A stretch of DNA of 64,000 nucleotides from Flavobacterium aquatile LMG 4008 = ATCC 11947 (GCF_000757385.1 NZ_JRHH01000005.1:372001-436000), one strand, 5' to 3'; shown: positions 44,085 through 53,355, counted from the first letter of the stretch. Notes: generated by a model not told the origin, from the sequence alone. Translations and numbers: made by a program.

Positions 44085-44537
44085 ATGACTACACTAAAAA
44101 AAGGTGACAAAGCACCTAATTTCGCAGCCAACGATCAAGACGGAAATACCCATTCACTAACAGATTACAAAGGAAAAAAACTAGTAGTTTTCTTTTATCC
44201 AAAAGCAAATACGCCAGGTTGCACATCAGAAGCTTGCGATTTAAGAGATAATTTCGAACGATTTCAAGCTAACAATTACGCACTTCTTGGCGTAAGCGCA
44301 GACAACGCCAAGGCGCAAGGAAATTTCAAAAATAAATACGATTTTCCATTTCCATTACTAGCCGACGAAGACAAAGCGGTAATAGATGCCTTCGGAGTTT
44401 GGGGTCCAAAAAAATTCATGGGACGCGAATACGACGGAATTCACAGAACCACATTTGTAATCGACGAAAACGGAATTATCGAAGACGTAATTTCTGATGT
44501 AAAAACCAAAGCACACGCCAGTCAAATTTTAAAGTAA
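44085..44537 (+). CDS. bcp: thioredoxin-dependent peroxiredoxin, Bcp/PrxQ type
   Basis: A 150-residue peroxiredoxin that reduces hydrogen peroxide and organic peroxides. The core motif FYPKANTPGCTSEACDLRDN holds the peroxidatic Cys46 and, five residues on, the likely resolving Cys51, the PrxQ arrangement. LLGVSADN and FPLLADEDKAV are further family motifs. Cytoplasmic, single gene. Confidence 0.95.
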   Translation: MTTLKKGDKAPNFAANDQDGNTHSLTDYKGKKLVVFFYPKANTPGCTSEACDLRDNFERFQANNYALLGVSADNAKAQGNFKNKYDFPFPLLADEDKAVIDAFGVWGPKKFMGREYDGIHRTTFVIDENGIIEDVISDVKTKAHASQILK

Positions 44538-44628
44538 ACCAGTTTTTCATTTTACTATAAAAAGTAATTTTATAAAATAATTGGCTATTTCAAAAGTTCA
44601 ATTTTAATGGTAATCCATATTATTATAT

Positions 44629-44636
44629 TAAATTTG
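44629..44636 (+). promoter_or_regulatory. minus-7 box of the peptidyl-prolyl isomerase gene
   Basis: TAAATTTG matches TAnnTTTG 27 bases upstream of the ATG. No good TTG was found at the expected distance. Confidence 0.45.
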
Positions 44637-44662
44637 CACTTTAAAAATATAAATTCAAGAAA

Positions 44663-45595
44663 ATGGAAAACGGAATATACGCTAAATTTAACACTACAAA
44701 AGGTGCTATTTTAGTAAAATTAACACACGATTTAACACCAGGAACTGTTGGAAACTTCGTAGCATTAGCCGAAGGAAATCTAGAAAACAAAGCACGTCCG
44801 CAAGGAAAACCATATTACGACGGATTAAAATTTCATAGAGTAATTCCAGATTTCATGATTCAAGGTGGTTGCCCACAAGGAATTGGAACTGGTGGTCCAG
44901 GTTACAGCTTTGACGACGAATTTCATCCATCATTAAAGCACGATAAACCTGGAGTTTTATCAATGGCAAACTCTGGTCCTGCTTCTAACGGTTCACAATT
45001 TTTTATCACGCACGTTCCAACAAATTGGTTAGATAACAAACATACTGTTTTTGGAAATGTAGTTGAAGGTCAAGAAATTGTTGATGCTGTTGCGCAAGGT
45101 GATGTTCTAGAAACTCTAGAAATTGTAAGAGTAGGAGAAGAGGCAGAAAAATGGAATGCTGTTGAGGCTTTCAGAACATTTGAAGGAAATCGTCAAAAAA
45201 AAATCGAAGACGCTAAAAAAGCAGCCGAAGCTAAAATGGAAGAATTAGCAGCTGGTTTTGATAAAACAGAAAGCGGTTTACGTTATAAAATGATTCAAAA
45301 AGGATCAGGAAAACAAGCAGAAAACGGTAAAACGGTTTCTGTTCACTACGAAGGTTCATTAGAAACTGGTAAAGTATTTGATTCATCTTATCCAAGAAAA
45401 AAACCAATCGAATTTAGACTTGGTCAAGGTCAAGTTATTGAAGGTTGGGACGAAGGTATTGCACTTTTACAAGTTGGAGACAAAGCTCGTTTTGTTATTC
45501 CATCTTATTTAGGTTACGGACCATCTGGCGCTGGCGGAGTGATTCCACCAAATGCAACTTTAATTTTCGACGTAGAATTAATGGACGTGAAATAA
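44663..45595 (+). CDS. dual-family immunophilin: cyclophilin-FKBP fusion peptidyl-prolyl isomerase
   Basis: A 310-residue cytoplasmic peptidyl-prolyl isomerase with two unrelated catalytic domains. The cyclophilin domain (about 5-160) shows GLKFHRVIPDFMIQGGCPQG, GVLSMANSGPASNGSQFFIT and VFGNVVEGQEIVDAV. A short helical linker rich in Lys and Ala follows (about 170-195). The FKBP domain (about 200-310) shows VSVHYEGSLETGKVFDSSY, GQVIEGWDEGIALLQVGDKA and IPPNATLIFDVELMDV. Such cyclophilin-FKBP chimeras are known from Flavobacterium. It assists protein folding; substrates are not known. Confidence 0.95.
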   Translation: MENGIYAKFNTTKGAILVKLTHDLTPGTVGNFVALAEGNLENKARPQGKPYYDGLKFHRVIPDFMIQGGCPQGIGTGGPGYSFDDEFHPSLKHDKPGVLSMANSGPASNGSQFFITHVPTNWLDNKHTVFGNVVEGQEIVDAVAQGDVLETLEIVRVGEEAEKWNAVEAFRTFEGNRQKKIEDAKKAAEAKMEELAAGFDKTESGLRYKMIQKGSGKQAENGKTVSVHYEGSLETGKVFDSSYPRKKPIEFRLGQGQVIEGWDEGIALLQVGDKARFVIPSYLGYGPSGAGGVIPPNATLIFDVELMDVK

Positions 45596-45620
45596 TATTA
45601 AATTTTAGATATTAGATTTA

Positions 45621-45657
45621 AATATCCCAAAAGCAAGAGTTTTTGGGATATTTTTTT
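45621..45657 (+). terminator. hairpin terminator
   Basis: The arms AATATCCCAAAA and TTTTGGGATATT are followed by a T run, placed just after the immunophilin gene. Confidence 0.88.
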
Positions 45658-45683
45658 ATATTTACTTCACTAATCAAGAAAAT

Positions 45684-46034
45684 ATGAAAGTAAAAGTAAC
45701 ATTGATTGCGGTTTTAGGAATAGTTTTATACTCATGTTCACCCAAAATTGTACCGCAAGAACAACCAGAAAAAGTTGTTGCTATTGAAGAAGTTGCCGTT
45801 GAAGTTATAAAAGAAGAACCACCACAAGAAGTAGCGTCTTATTTAATGCTTTCTCCAGAATTAGCTGAAGGAAAAGATTTATATGAAAACAATTGTGCTA
45901 AATGTCATGAACTTTATAATCCAAAAAAATTTACGGCAGAACAATGGACACCCATTTTAATCGACATGCAGAAAAACACCGATTTAACTGATGAGCAAAG
46001 AATGAAAGTGTACAATTATGTAACTATGAAATAA
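45684..46034 (+). CDS. small c-type cytochrome lipoprotein
   Basis: A 116-residue lipoprotein (lipobox LYSC after a short hydrophobic stretch). After a Glu/Val-rich linker comes a haem-binding CAKCH motif in LYENNCAKCHELYNPKKF, with a Met (LIDMQKN) downstream as possible axial ligand. The domain is short, like a minimal cytochrome c. It is expected in the periplasm or on a membrane face; the redox partner is unknown. Confidence 0.82.
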   Translation: MKVKVTLIAVLGIVLYSCSPKIVPQEQPEKVVAIEEVAVEVIKEEPPQEVASYLMLSPELAEGKDLYENNCAKCHELYNPKKFTAEQWTPILIDMQKNTDLTDEQRMKVYNYVTMK

Positions 46035-46062
46035 TAATTATCCGTCTTACGGCAGATTTTTA

Positions 46063-46091
46063 TTGGAATAATTTTTGACTTCGTATCTTTG
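46063..46091 (+). promoter_or_regulatory. promoter (TTG-N18-TATCTTTG)
   Basis: TTG, 18 bases, then TATCTTTG. This fits the flavobacterial form and lies just upstream of the following secreted-protein gene. Confidence 0.6.
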
Positions 46092-46107
46092 AAAAATACT
46101 CGTCATT

Positions 46108-46656
46108 ATGAAATTTTGTATTCTATTCTTTTTTTCTTTTTTATCTATTCACGCACAAGATTTAAGTCAGGCGCAACATTGTGGTTATGACTTTACTTCG
46201 TATCTCGTTTTGAATGTTCATGAAGAAGGAGCAACTACTAATATTAAAAATCTCAAACTTACTTTAGTAGATTTGGATGGAAAGGAATTAGTAAACACTA
46301 ACAATAAATACAGTTGGAGTGACGATAAAAAGCCACTAACTTTTTTATTTAATTATAGAATTGACGAAGATGCAACTACAACTAATAATATAGAAATTAA
46401 GAAAGAACGTTGGTTTTTTCCTTATGCTAAAGACAATTATTATTTATCAGTAATCAATTCATTTCCAGCAGATCAAGTGAAAGTAAAAATTGAAGACATC
46501 GATGGTAAAGAAAACGGAGGTTTATTTGAAACGCAAATCGTCGATTTAGGATATTTTGATTTGTTTGTTTTGTGCTCCAATCAGGCTCGAGATTATGCCG
46601 TCCAATTTGGTAGAAAAGCCAATAAACCTCTTGAAGTTATTTTAAAAAAGAAATAG
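46108..46656 (+). CDS. secreted protein of unknown function
   Basis: A 182-residue protein with a clear signal peptide (MKFCILFFFSFLSIHAQ). The mature part starts with a Cys (QHCGYDF) and appears beta-rich. A second Cys lies near the end (DLFVLCSNQAR), and the two may pair. No family is recognised. It has its own promoter. Confidence 0.7.
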   Translation: MKFCILFFFSFLSIHAQDLSQAQHCGYDFTSYLVLNVHEEGATTNIKNLKLTLVDLDGKELVNTNNKYSWSDDKKPLTFLFNYRIDEDATTTNNIEIKKERWFFPYAKDNYYLSVINSFPADQVKVKIEDIDGKENGGLFETQIVDLGYFDLFVLCSNQARDYAVQFGRKANKPLEVILKKK

Positions 46657-46711
46657 CAAAATCATAATTTGATTTAAATTACAAAATTGCTATCTCCAAT
46701 ATTTTTGAAAT

Positions 46712-47983
46712 TTATAATGTAAATCCGTCAGGTAAAATTGCACCTTTTTTCACTACAATAATTCCGTCTTTAATAGTATATAAATTGGTATTTGTGTCTT
46801 CAAGATGACTGCCGCCATTTAGTCGAACATCGTTTCCAATTCTACAATTTTTATCTACAATGGTGTGATTTATAAAACATCTGTCGCCAATTCCGATATT
46901 GATAATTCCATTCTCGGAATTGTGTCTAATTTCCTCTAGATTTTGATAATAATCGTTACCCATTAAATACGAATTTGTAACGGTCGAACCATAACCAACA
47001 CGGCTTCTAATTCCGATTACAGAATGTTCGATTTGTGCGCCGTTTATGATGCAACCTTCTGCAACAACCGATTTGTCAATTGTTGTTGCACCAGTAATTT
47101 TTGATGGAGGCAAAACCCTTGCACGTGTATAAATTTTACTAGAATTATCAAATAAATTGAACTTCGGAATATCATCTGTTAATCCTAGATTGGCTTCGAA
47201 AAACGAGTCTATGTTTCCGATATCCGTCCAATAACCTTCGTATTGATAACTCAAAATCTTCTGTTTTCCAATGGCTTGCGGAATAATTTCTTTCCCAAAA
47301 TCTTTAGTGTCAGGATTAGACATTAACTCAATTAAAAGCTCACGATTGAAAATATAAATACCCATCGAAGCGAGATAATGTTTTCCTTCGGCTTTAGATT
47401 CGTCACTTACTTCCGATGTCCATTCGGGTAATAAACTAGCATTTGGTTTTTCTATAAATGAAGTAATTAAATTCTCAGAATCGGTTTTTAAAATTCCAAA
47501 TTCAGAGGCTTCTTTAGCAGTAACTGGTAATGTAGCAATAGAAATTGTTGCACCACTTTTTTCGTGAGCATCAATCATTTTATTGAAATTCATATGATAC
47601 AATTGATCGCCCGAAAGTATTAAAGCATAGTCAAATTCGTGATTTAAAAAATGGTTCATACATTGACGTACAGCATCGGCAGTTCCTTGAAACCAAGTTG
47701 GATTATCTGGTGTTTGTTCGGCTGCAAGAATATCAACAAAAGCAGTACTAAAATGACTAAAGTGATAGGTATTTTTAATGTGTTGGTTTAGCGAAGCCGA
47801 ATTGAATTGGGTTAAAACAAACATCCTTTTGATATCAGAATTAATACAATTGGAGATTGGAATATCAACCAAACGGTATTTTCCTGCAATTGGAACTGCT
47901 GGTTTAGAACGACTTTCGGTTAATGGGTATAATCTAGAACCTTGTCCGCCACCTAAAATTATGGCTAATGCACTTTTTTTCAT
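46712..47983 (-). CDS. glgC: glucose-1-phosphate adenylyltransferase
   Basis: A 423-residue ADP-glucose pyrophosphorylase, which makes ADP-glucose from glucose-1-phosphate and ATP for glycogen. The N-terminal nucleotidyltransferase motif ILGGGQGSRLYPLT, the KPAVPIAGKYRLVDIPISN segment, WFQGTADAV and the YWTDIGNIDSFFEAN motif are all present. The C-terminal left-handed beta-helix is seen from about residue 290 (hexad-like repeats, CIINGAQIEHSVIG). The ATG of MKKSALAI was chosen over a TTG three codons upstream. It follows the GT4 synthase gene by 38 bases on the same strand, forming a glycogen pair. Confidence 0.95.
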   Translation of the reverse strand: MKKSALAIILGGGQGSRLYPLTESRSKPAVPIAGKYRLVDIPISNCINSDIKRMFVLTQFNSASLNQHIKNTYHFSHFSTAFVDILAAEQTPDNPTWFQGTADAVRQCMNHFLNHEFDYALILSGDQLYHMNFNKMIDAHEKSGATISIATLPVTAKEASEFGILKTDSENLITSFIEKPNASLLPEWTSEVSDESKAEGKHYLASMGIYIFNRELLIELMSNPDTKDFGKEIIPQAIGKQKILSYQYEGYWTDIGNIDSFFEANLGLTDDIPKFNLFDNSSKIYTRARVLPPSKITGATTIDKSVVAEGCIINGAQIEHSVIGIRSRVGYGSTVTNSYLMGNDYYQNLEEIRHNSENGIINIGIGDRCFINHTIVDKNCRIGNDVRLNGGSHLEDTNTNLYTIKDGIIVVKKGAILPDGFTL

Positions 47984-48021
47984 CTGAATCAATTTTAAAT
48001 TGGATTGTGGTTTTTATTGAT

Positions 48022-49248
48022 TTATGCTTTTTCTTTTTCAAATTTTGAAATTACATTTTCATAATATTTGTAGGTTGTTTTTGCAATAGATTCCCAACTA
48101 AAAATGTCTAAAACTCTTTCTCTTCCAGCTTTTCCCATTTGAGTTGCCAAGTTTTCATCGTCTAATAAAAGATTGATTTTTTTGGCAAAATTCTTCTGAA
48201 ATTCTTCCGGATTTTTAGGATTAAAATCGGTTCTGGAAATGCTTTCCAATTCAATTAAATATCCTGTTTTGCCTTCAATAATGATTTCTGGAATTCCTCC
48301 AACGGCACTTCCTACAACAGGAGTTTCACAAGACATGGCTTCAAGATTTATAATTCCAAATGGTTCATAAAGCGATGGACATGCAAAAACGCGTGCATGA
48401 CTGTAAAGTACTTTGATTTTTTCTCGAGGAAGCATTTCCGAAATTAGAATAATTCCGTCTCGTTGCGATTGTAATTCTTGAATTAACTTTTCAGTTTCTT
48501 TCGCAATTTCTTCGGTATCTGGCGCACCAGCACAAAGAACCACTTGACAATTTTTATTAAAATATTTTGCTGCCGATATTAATTGGGAAATTCCTTTTTG
48601 ACGCGTAATTCTGCCTACAAAAAGCACGAAAGGAATATCTAGATTGATGCCATATTCTAGCAATAAATCGGTATCAAAAGTTGGTTTGTAAAATTCTGGA
48701 TCGATACCATTATGAATTACAGTTACTTTTTCGGGAGCAACTCCATAAGCTTCAATAACATCGGATTTCATTTGTTGGCTAACGGCAATAATTCCATCGG
48801 CTGTATTGTAGGCATGATTTTCTATCCATCTTGAAAGAAAATAACCATTTCCTAGTTGTTCTACTTTCCAAGGACGATGTGTTTCTAAGCTGTGTGTTGT
48901 TAAAATAAGTGGCACTTGAAGTAATTCTCTAGAAAAAATTCCGGCCAAATGTGTGTACCAAGTATGGCAATGAATCACATCGGCATCAAGGGTGTTTTGA
49001 GACATTTCCACATTTCTACTCAGATTATGAAACATCTTAATGTGCTGATTTTTATCGTCTTTCATCTTGTTGAGTGAAGATTGAATTCCGATAACATTCA
49101 TAGAATTAGTATTTTCTAATTGATTTCCGAAACATCGCACTTCAACTTGACCTAGTTTGGCCAATTCCTGACTTAAAAAATCGATATGAACACCAGCGCC
49201 ACCGTAAATATTTGGAGGAAACTCATTGGAAAAAAGTGCTATTTTCAT
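48022..49248 (-). CDS. GT4 glycosyltransferase, glycogen synthase/GlgM-like
   Basis: A 408-residue GT-B glycosyltransferase of family 4. The start MKIALFSNEFPPNIYGGAGV with HIDFLSQEL, then VIHCHTWYTHLAG, VIHNGIDPEFYKP, FVGRITRQKGI and CPSLYEPFGIINLEAMSCET with PVVGSAVGGIPEII, are typical of actinobacterial-type GlgA/GlgM. Such enzymes use ADP-glucose to extend glycogen or make maltose-1-phosphate. The classical GT5 GlgA is a different family. Placed upstream of glgC in the same transcript, it likely uses its ADP-glucose. Confidence 0.88.
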   Translation of the reverse strand: MKIALFSNEFPPNIYGGAGVHIDFLSQELAKLGQVEVRCFGNQLENTNSMNVIGIQSSLNKMKDDKNQHIKMFHNLSRNVEMSQNTLDADVIHCHTWYTHLAGIFSRELLQVPLILTTHSLETHRPWKVEQLGNGYFLSRWIENHAYNTADGIIAVSQQMKSDVIEAYGVAPEKVTVIHNGIDPEFYKPTFDTDLLLEYGINLDIPFVLFVGRITRQKGISQLISAAKYFNKNCQVVLCAGAPDTEEIAKETEKLIQELQSQRDGIILISEMLPREKIKVLYSHARVFACPSLYEPFGIINLEAMSCETPVVGSAVGGIPEIIIEGKTGYLIELESISRTDFNPKNPEEFQKNFAKKINLLLDDENLATQMGKAGRERVLDIFSWESIAKTTYKYYENVISKFEKEKA

Positions 49249-49347
49249 AAAATACAGTCTATAATTTTATATAAAACTTAAAAGTAGGAAATAAATTTAA
49301 CAATTTAATTTTTTTGAACTAAAATATCTGAGTGTTAAGTACTAGGT

Positions 49348-49391
49348 AAAAAAAATACATCATAAATTTAAATAAATAATTTATGATGTAT
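49348..49391 (-). terminator. terminator of the alpha/beta hydrolase gene
   Basis: The 14-bp arms ATACATCATAAATT and AATTTATGATGTAT are perfectly complementary and run into T's on the minus strand. Confidence 0.85.
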
Positions 49392-49420
49392 TGTATGAAA
49401 ATTTTATTTTTTCGTAAAGT

Positions 49421-50278
49421 TTACGAATTCAAAAACTCAATAAGGTCTTTATTTAATCGATCTCTTTCGGTGTAAAAAAGTCCGTGAGGTGCTTCTTCGT
49501 AAACAATAAATTTATTATTCGGAATTAATTCACTGGCTTTTTCTGAAGAAATTTCTATCGGTACAATATCATCTTCATCGCCATGAATAATCAATGTTGG
49601 AACATTTATCAATTTCATTTCATCACGAAAATCGGTTGTAGAAAATGACTTCGCACATTCTAATGTAGCATGTGGCGATGCAGCAGAACAAAGCATTCTG
49701 TAGTATTCTAATAATGGCGTGCTCAATGGTTTATTGATTAAACTTACTCCAAAAAAGCTTTTCCCAAAATTATCAATAAAGTCAATTCTGTCATTTTTAA
49801 TAGTATTTGTTCTTTCTTCGTTATCATCAGGATTTCTTCCTTCTGGATTGTCTGTTGTACGTAATAAAAAAGGAGTTATTGATGCAATTAAAACGGCTTT
49901 AATTACATTTTTCCCACCATGACGACTAAAGTAGCGAACCACTTCACCGCCACCCATAGAAAATCCAACAAGAGTAACATCTGTTAGTTCTAATTGGTCA
50001 ATTATCTCTTTTAAATCATCAGTTAAAGAGTCATAGGAGTAACCATTCCAAGGTTGAGAAGATTTTCCAAAACCTCTTCTATCATAGGTAATTACTCTAA
50101 AGTTATTTTCTACTAAAGTTTCTACTTGATATTCCCACATTTCGTTAGAAAGCGGCCAACCATGAATTAATATCACTGGTTTTCCCGATCCATAATCTTT
50201 AACATACAACTTTGTATTAGGAGCAGTTTGAATATATTTATCTGAAGATCGCTCTTGAATTTGTTTATAATCGCTCAT
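49421..50278 (-). CDS. alpha/beta hydrolase (non-haem haloperoxidase/esterase type)
   Basis: A 285-residue alpha/beta hydrolase. It shows the oxyanion motif HGWPLSNEMWEYQ, the nucleophile elbow GFSMGGGEV, the Asp loop HGDEDDIVPIE and the catalytic His in EAPHGLFYTE. The closest named group is non-haem chloroperoxidase/arylesterase. No signal peptide; cytoplasmic. Single gene; natural substrate unknown. Confidence 0.88.
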   Translation of the reverse strand: MSDYKQIQERSSDKYIQTAPNTKLYVKDYGSGKPVILIHGWPLSNEMWEYQVETLVENNFRVITYDRRGFGKSSQPWNGYSYDSLTDDLKEIIDQLELTDVTLVGFSMGGGEVVRYFSRHGGKNVIKAVLIASITPFLLRTTDNPEGRNPDDNEERTNTIKNDRIDFIDNFGKSFFGVSLINKPLSTPLLEYYRMLCSAASPHATLECAKSFSTTDFRDEMKLINVPTLIIHGDEDDIVPIEISSEKASELIPNNKFIVYEEAPHGLFYTERDRLNKDLIEFLNS

Positions 50279-50412
50279 TTCTTTATGTTTTTTATTATTC
50301 TTTGTGTAGTATAAAATTACTATCTAGTCCTAATAAAAAAGTTACATAAAAACTTTTAATACTTACAAATTTCATAGCTTTGGCTATAAATAATACAATT
50401 TATTTTATATTT

Positions 50413-50745
50413 ATGGAACTTACTTGGAGTGAATTTGAAAAAGTAGAAATGCGAATAGGAACTATCTTAGAAGCAAATGATTTTCCCGAAGCTAGAATCC
50501 CAGCTTATCAATTGGTAATTGATTTTGGTGTTGAAGTTGGAATTAGAAAATCATCTGCACAAATTACAAAGCGTTATTTGAAAGACGATTTAATAGGAAA
50601 ACAAATTGTAGCAGTAGTTAATTTTCCGAAGAAACAAATAGGGAAGTTTATGAGCGAATGTCTAGTTCTAGGCTCAGTAAATAATTATGATATTGTATTG
50701 TTATCATCTGATTTAAAAGTAGAAAATGGACTGAGAATTGGTTAG
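50413..50745 (+). CDS. csaA: CsaA-type tRNA-binding domain protein
   Basis: A 110-residue OB-fold protein (CsaA/Arc1p-like tRNA-binding domain). It shows MELTWSEFEKVEMRIGTI, the middle DFGVEVGIRKSSAQIT, and GKQIVAVVNFPKKQIGKFMS with ECLVLG. The ATG was chosen over a TTG 11 codons upstream, since the extra residues are outside the domain. CsaA homologues bind tRNA and act as export-related chaperones. It converges with the next small gene, stops overlapping by four bases. Confidence 0.93.
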   Translation: MELTWSEFEKVEMRIGTILEANDFPEARIPAYQLVIDFGVEVGIRKSSAQITKRYLKDDLIGKQIVAVVNFPKKQIGKFMSECLVLGSVNNYDIVLLSSDLKVENGLRIG

Positions 50746-50936
50746 TCTTTTTTCTTTTTATTTACGGCAACATAAATATTGAACAAGCAAAGTACAATAA
50801 AAAGCGCAGGAATAATAAAAGATTTCATATCTCTGTTATTCGCATAATTAGTATAAATCATATACAACCAAAATGCAATAAAAAAAGCGTTAAATGGAAT
50901 AGCATATTTGTTTAAAAATAGAAGAAATTTTTGCAT
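50742..50936 (-). CDS. small two-helix membrane protein
   Basis: A 64-residue protein with two hydrophobic helices (about residues 13-31 and 38-58) and a basic tail KKKKD. No family is recognised. The composition and the clean helical pattern support a real gene. Stop codons overlap those of the convergent csaA gene by four bases. Confidence 0.65.
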   Translation of the reverse strand: MQKFLLFLNKYAIPFNAFFIAFWLYMIYTNYANNRDMKSFIIPALFIVLCLFNIYVAVNKKKKD

Positions 50937-50952
50937 AATTTGATGTTTTAAA

Positions 50953-50984
50953 AAAAGTCCGAAATCATTAAATCTCGGACTTTT
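50953..50984 (-). terminator. terminator of the PUR-family gene
   Basis: The arms AAAAGTCCGA and TCGGACTTTT have a 12-base loop. On the minus strand a T run follows. Confidence 0.82.
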
Positions 50985-50996
50985 CTATGTTTATTA

Positions 50997-51377
50997 TTAA
51001 ATATCGTCAAAATTTAAATCGGTAAAACTAGTAGTTTTTGGTTCTTCTTCACCTTCGTTTTTATCTGAAAAATATTCTTTCTTGAAATCTTTCTGATGTC
51101 TTTCAGAAATCACTTCTTCACCTTTATTATTCAACACAAAAGCTGTCATTTCATCCATAATTTCTTTGAAAGCGGTAAAATCTTCTTTGTATAAATAGAT
51201 TTTGTGTTTTTTAAAGTGAAAAGACCCGTCTTCTTCTGTAAATTTTTTACTTTCGGTAATGGTAATATAGTAGTCTTCTGCTTTAGTTGCTCTTACATCA
51301 AAGAAATAAGTTCTTCTTCCAGCTCTTAGTACTTTAGAAAAAATTTCATCTTTTTCTAACATATCATTTTCTCTCAT
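50997..51377 (-). CDS. PUR family DNA/RNA-binding protein (DUF3276)
   Basis: A 126-residue single PUR-alpha-type repeat protein, widespread in Bacteroidetes. It shows IFSKVLRAGRRTYFFDVRAT, DYYITITESKK and FKKHKIYLYKEDF. The family binds single-stranded nucleic acids. The C-terminus is charged and disordered. The ATG of MRENDML was chosen because the upstream extension overlaps the preceding gene's end and lacks domain similarity. It is likely co-transcribed with the ABC exporter upstream. Confidence 0.92.
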   Translation of the reverse strand: MRENDMLEKDEIFSKVLRAGRRTYFFDVRATKAEDYYITITESKKFTEEDGSFHFKKHKIYLYKEDFTAFKEIMDEMTAFVLNNKGEEVISERHQKDFKKEYFSDKNEGEEEPKTTSFTDLNFDDI

Positions 51378-51443
51378 ATTCGTTCTATCAATTAGTAGTT
51401 TTTGTTCTACGAAAATGGTAAAAAAAATGTTTGTATGCAAGAA

Positions 51444-53201
51444 TTATTGTACTTCTTTTTCAGAAAGTTGTTTGTAATAAAGTTCTTTGTAATAGCCTTC
51501 TTGGTTTACTAATTGATTATGAGAACCTTGTTGGATAATTTTTCCTTCATCGAGAATAATAATCACATCAGCATTTTTTGCAGATGAAACGCGGTGACTT
51601 ACAATTATAGTTGTTTTGTTTTTAGAAATTTCAAGTAAGTTATTCAAAATTTGCTCTTCGGTTTCGGTATCAACTGCCGATAAACAATCGTCTAAAAGAA
51701 GTATTTCAGGATCTTTTATAATAGCTCTTGCGATAGAAACACGTTGCTTTTGTCCACCAGAAAGTGTGATGCCTCGTTCGCCCAAAACAGTTTCATATTG
51801 TTGATTGAAATTGATAATATTATCATGAACTACCGCTTTTTTGGCCGCTTCAAATACTTCTTCATCCGAAGCATTTTCTTTTCCAAACTTAATGTTATTC
51901 TTTATTGAATCGGAGAACAAAAAAGCATCTTGTGGAACAATTCCGATACTATTTCTTAAATCGTACAAATTTAAATCGGCTAATGGAATTCCGTCCATTA
52001 AAATTGAACCTTCCTTAATATCATACATTCTGGTTATCAAAGTTAGAATACTTGATTTACCAGAACCTGTTTTTCCTAAAATTGCTAAAGTTTCTCCTTT
52101 ATTCACTTTGAACGACACATTTTTTAAAGCATCAATATTGGTGTCTTCATAAGTAAAACTTACATTTCTAAACTCAATTTCTCCTTTAATAATCGAATGA
52201 TTTGGATTGGTGTTCTTGATTTCTGGTTCAATTTTTAGAAATTCATTGATGCGTTTTTGCGATGCTTCGGCTTCTTGAACTAGCGATGAAACCCATCCAA
52301 TAGTAGCAACTGGCCAAGTTAACATGTTTACGTATAGAATAAATTCAGCAATGGTTCCGATGCTTTTTATCGTTCCGTCGATGTACATCATTCCTCCAAA
52401 ATAAATTACAACCAAATTACTAACACCAATTAAGGTTACCATTAGTGGACCAAAAAAGGATTGCACATTAGCCAAACTCATGCTTTTGCTTTTACTTTCC
52501 TCAGCAAGATTGATGATGTTTTTTTGATGATGTTCTTCAAGACTATACGCTTTTACAACTCTAATTCCCGAAAAAATCTCTTGTGTATAACTCGATATTT
52601 TTGATAAATATTGCTGAAAAATAGTACTACGTTTATTGATAATAACACTTATCTTAAAGATAATAAATGATAAAATAGGTAACGGAAGCAATGTGTATAA
52701 GGTCAATATTTTCGATTCATTATACATGTAAATAATTACAATTGTGAAAGTTATCAATGTATTTATAGTATACATTACAGCTGGACCAACATACATTCTT
52801 ACCTTTCCAACATCTTCACTAATTCTGCTCATTAAATCTCCAGTTCTATTTTTTTTGTAAAAATTTTGATCTAAAACTTCATAATGTTTAAAAACCTCAT
52901 TTTTTAAATCAAACTCAATGTGGCGTGACATCACAATTAAGGTTTGACGCATTAAGAAGGTCAAAATACCAGCAATAATGGTAGTTCCAACAACCAACAA
53001 TATATTCTGAATTAATTCGCTTTTAATTAATTCGTTGCTCAAATTTTGATCGTGATAATCTTCAATGGCTTTAAAAGACTTACTTATTAGTTTTGGTGTA
53101 AAAAGTCTAAAGATTTGTGCGACAATAGTTATTAAAATACCCAATAAAAATCGGTATTTGTATTTAGCAAAATATTTATTTAAATATTGTAGTTCTTTCA
53201 T
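51444..53201 (-). CDS. ABC transporter, ATP-binding/permease (exporter half)
   Basis: A 585-residue ABC exporter (MsbA-like type). Residues 1 to about 320 hold six membrane helices; the ATPase domain begins about residue 340. Walker A is GKTGSGKSS, the signature LSGGQKQRV, Walker B ILLLDDCLSAVD and the His switch IVSHR. It acts as a homodimer or heterodimer to export a lipid, drug or peptide; the substrate is unknown. It precedes the PUR-family gene in a probable transcript. Confidence 0.93.
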   Translation of the reverse strand: MKELQYLNKYFAKYKYRFLLGILITIVAQIFRLFTPKLISKSFKAIEDYHDQNLSNELIKSELIQNILLVVGTTIIAGILTFLMRQTLIVMSRHIEFDLKNEVFKHYEVLDQNFYKKNRTGDLMSRISEDVGKVRMYVGPAVMYTINTLITFTIVIIYMYNESKILTLYTLLPLPILSFIIFKISVIINKRSTIFQQYLSKISSYTQEIFSGIRVVKAYSLEEHHQKNIINLAEESKSKSMSLANVQSFFGPLMVTLIGVSNLVVIYFGGMMYIDGTIKSIGTIAEFILYVNMLTWPVATIGWVSSLVQEAEASQKRINEFLKIEPEIKNTNPNHSIIKGEIEFRNVSFTYEDTNIDALKNVSFKVNKGETLAILGKTGSGKSSILTLITRMYDIKEGSILMDGIPLADLNLYDLRNSIGIVPQDAFLFSDSIKNNIKFGKENASDEEVFEAAKKAVVHDNIINFNQQYETVLGERGITLSGGQKQRVSIARAIIKDPEILLLDDCLSAVDTETEEQILNNLLEISKNKTTIIVSHRVSSAKNADVIIILDEGKIIQQGSHNQLVNQEGYYKELYYKQLSEKEVQ

Positions 53202-53347
53202 TTTTTTTATAAAAAGGCGCGTAGTATTAATTCTACATGTGTTAATTATATGAAAATAATATAATTTAAAAATAATCGATTTAAATTAATTTTATTAACA
53301 ATATGCTAATTAAAACTAAATTTCATGAATTATTTTGAATAAAAAGT

Positions 53348-53355
53348 TAAATTTG
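53348..53355 (+). promoter_or_regulatory. minus-7 box of the leucine dehydrogenase gene
   Basis: TAAATTTG matches TAnnTTTG about 40 bases upstream of the ATG. No well-spaced TTG was found. Confidence 0.45.

Noticed and set aside
46653-46693. Hairpin ATAGCAA/TTGCTAT between convergent genes
   Set aside because: Only seven paired bases with a 27-base loop and no T run; too weak to call a terminator.
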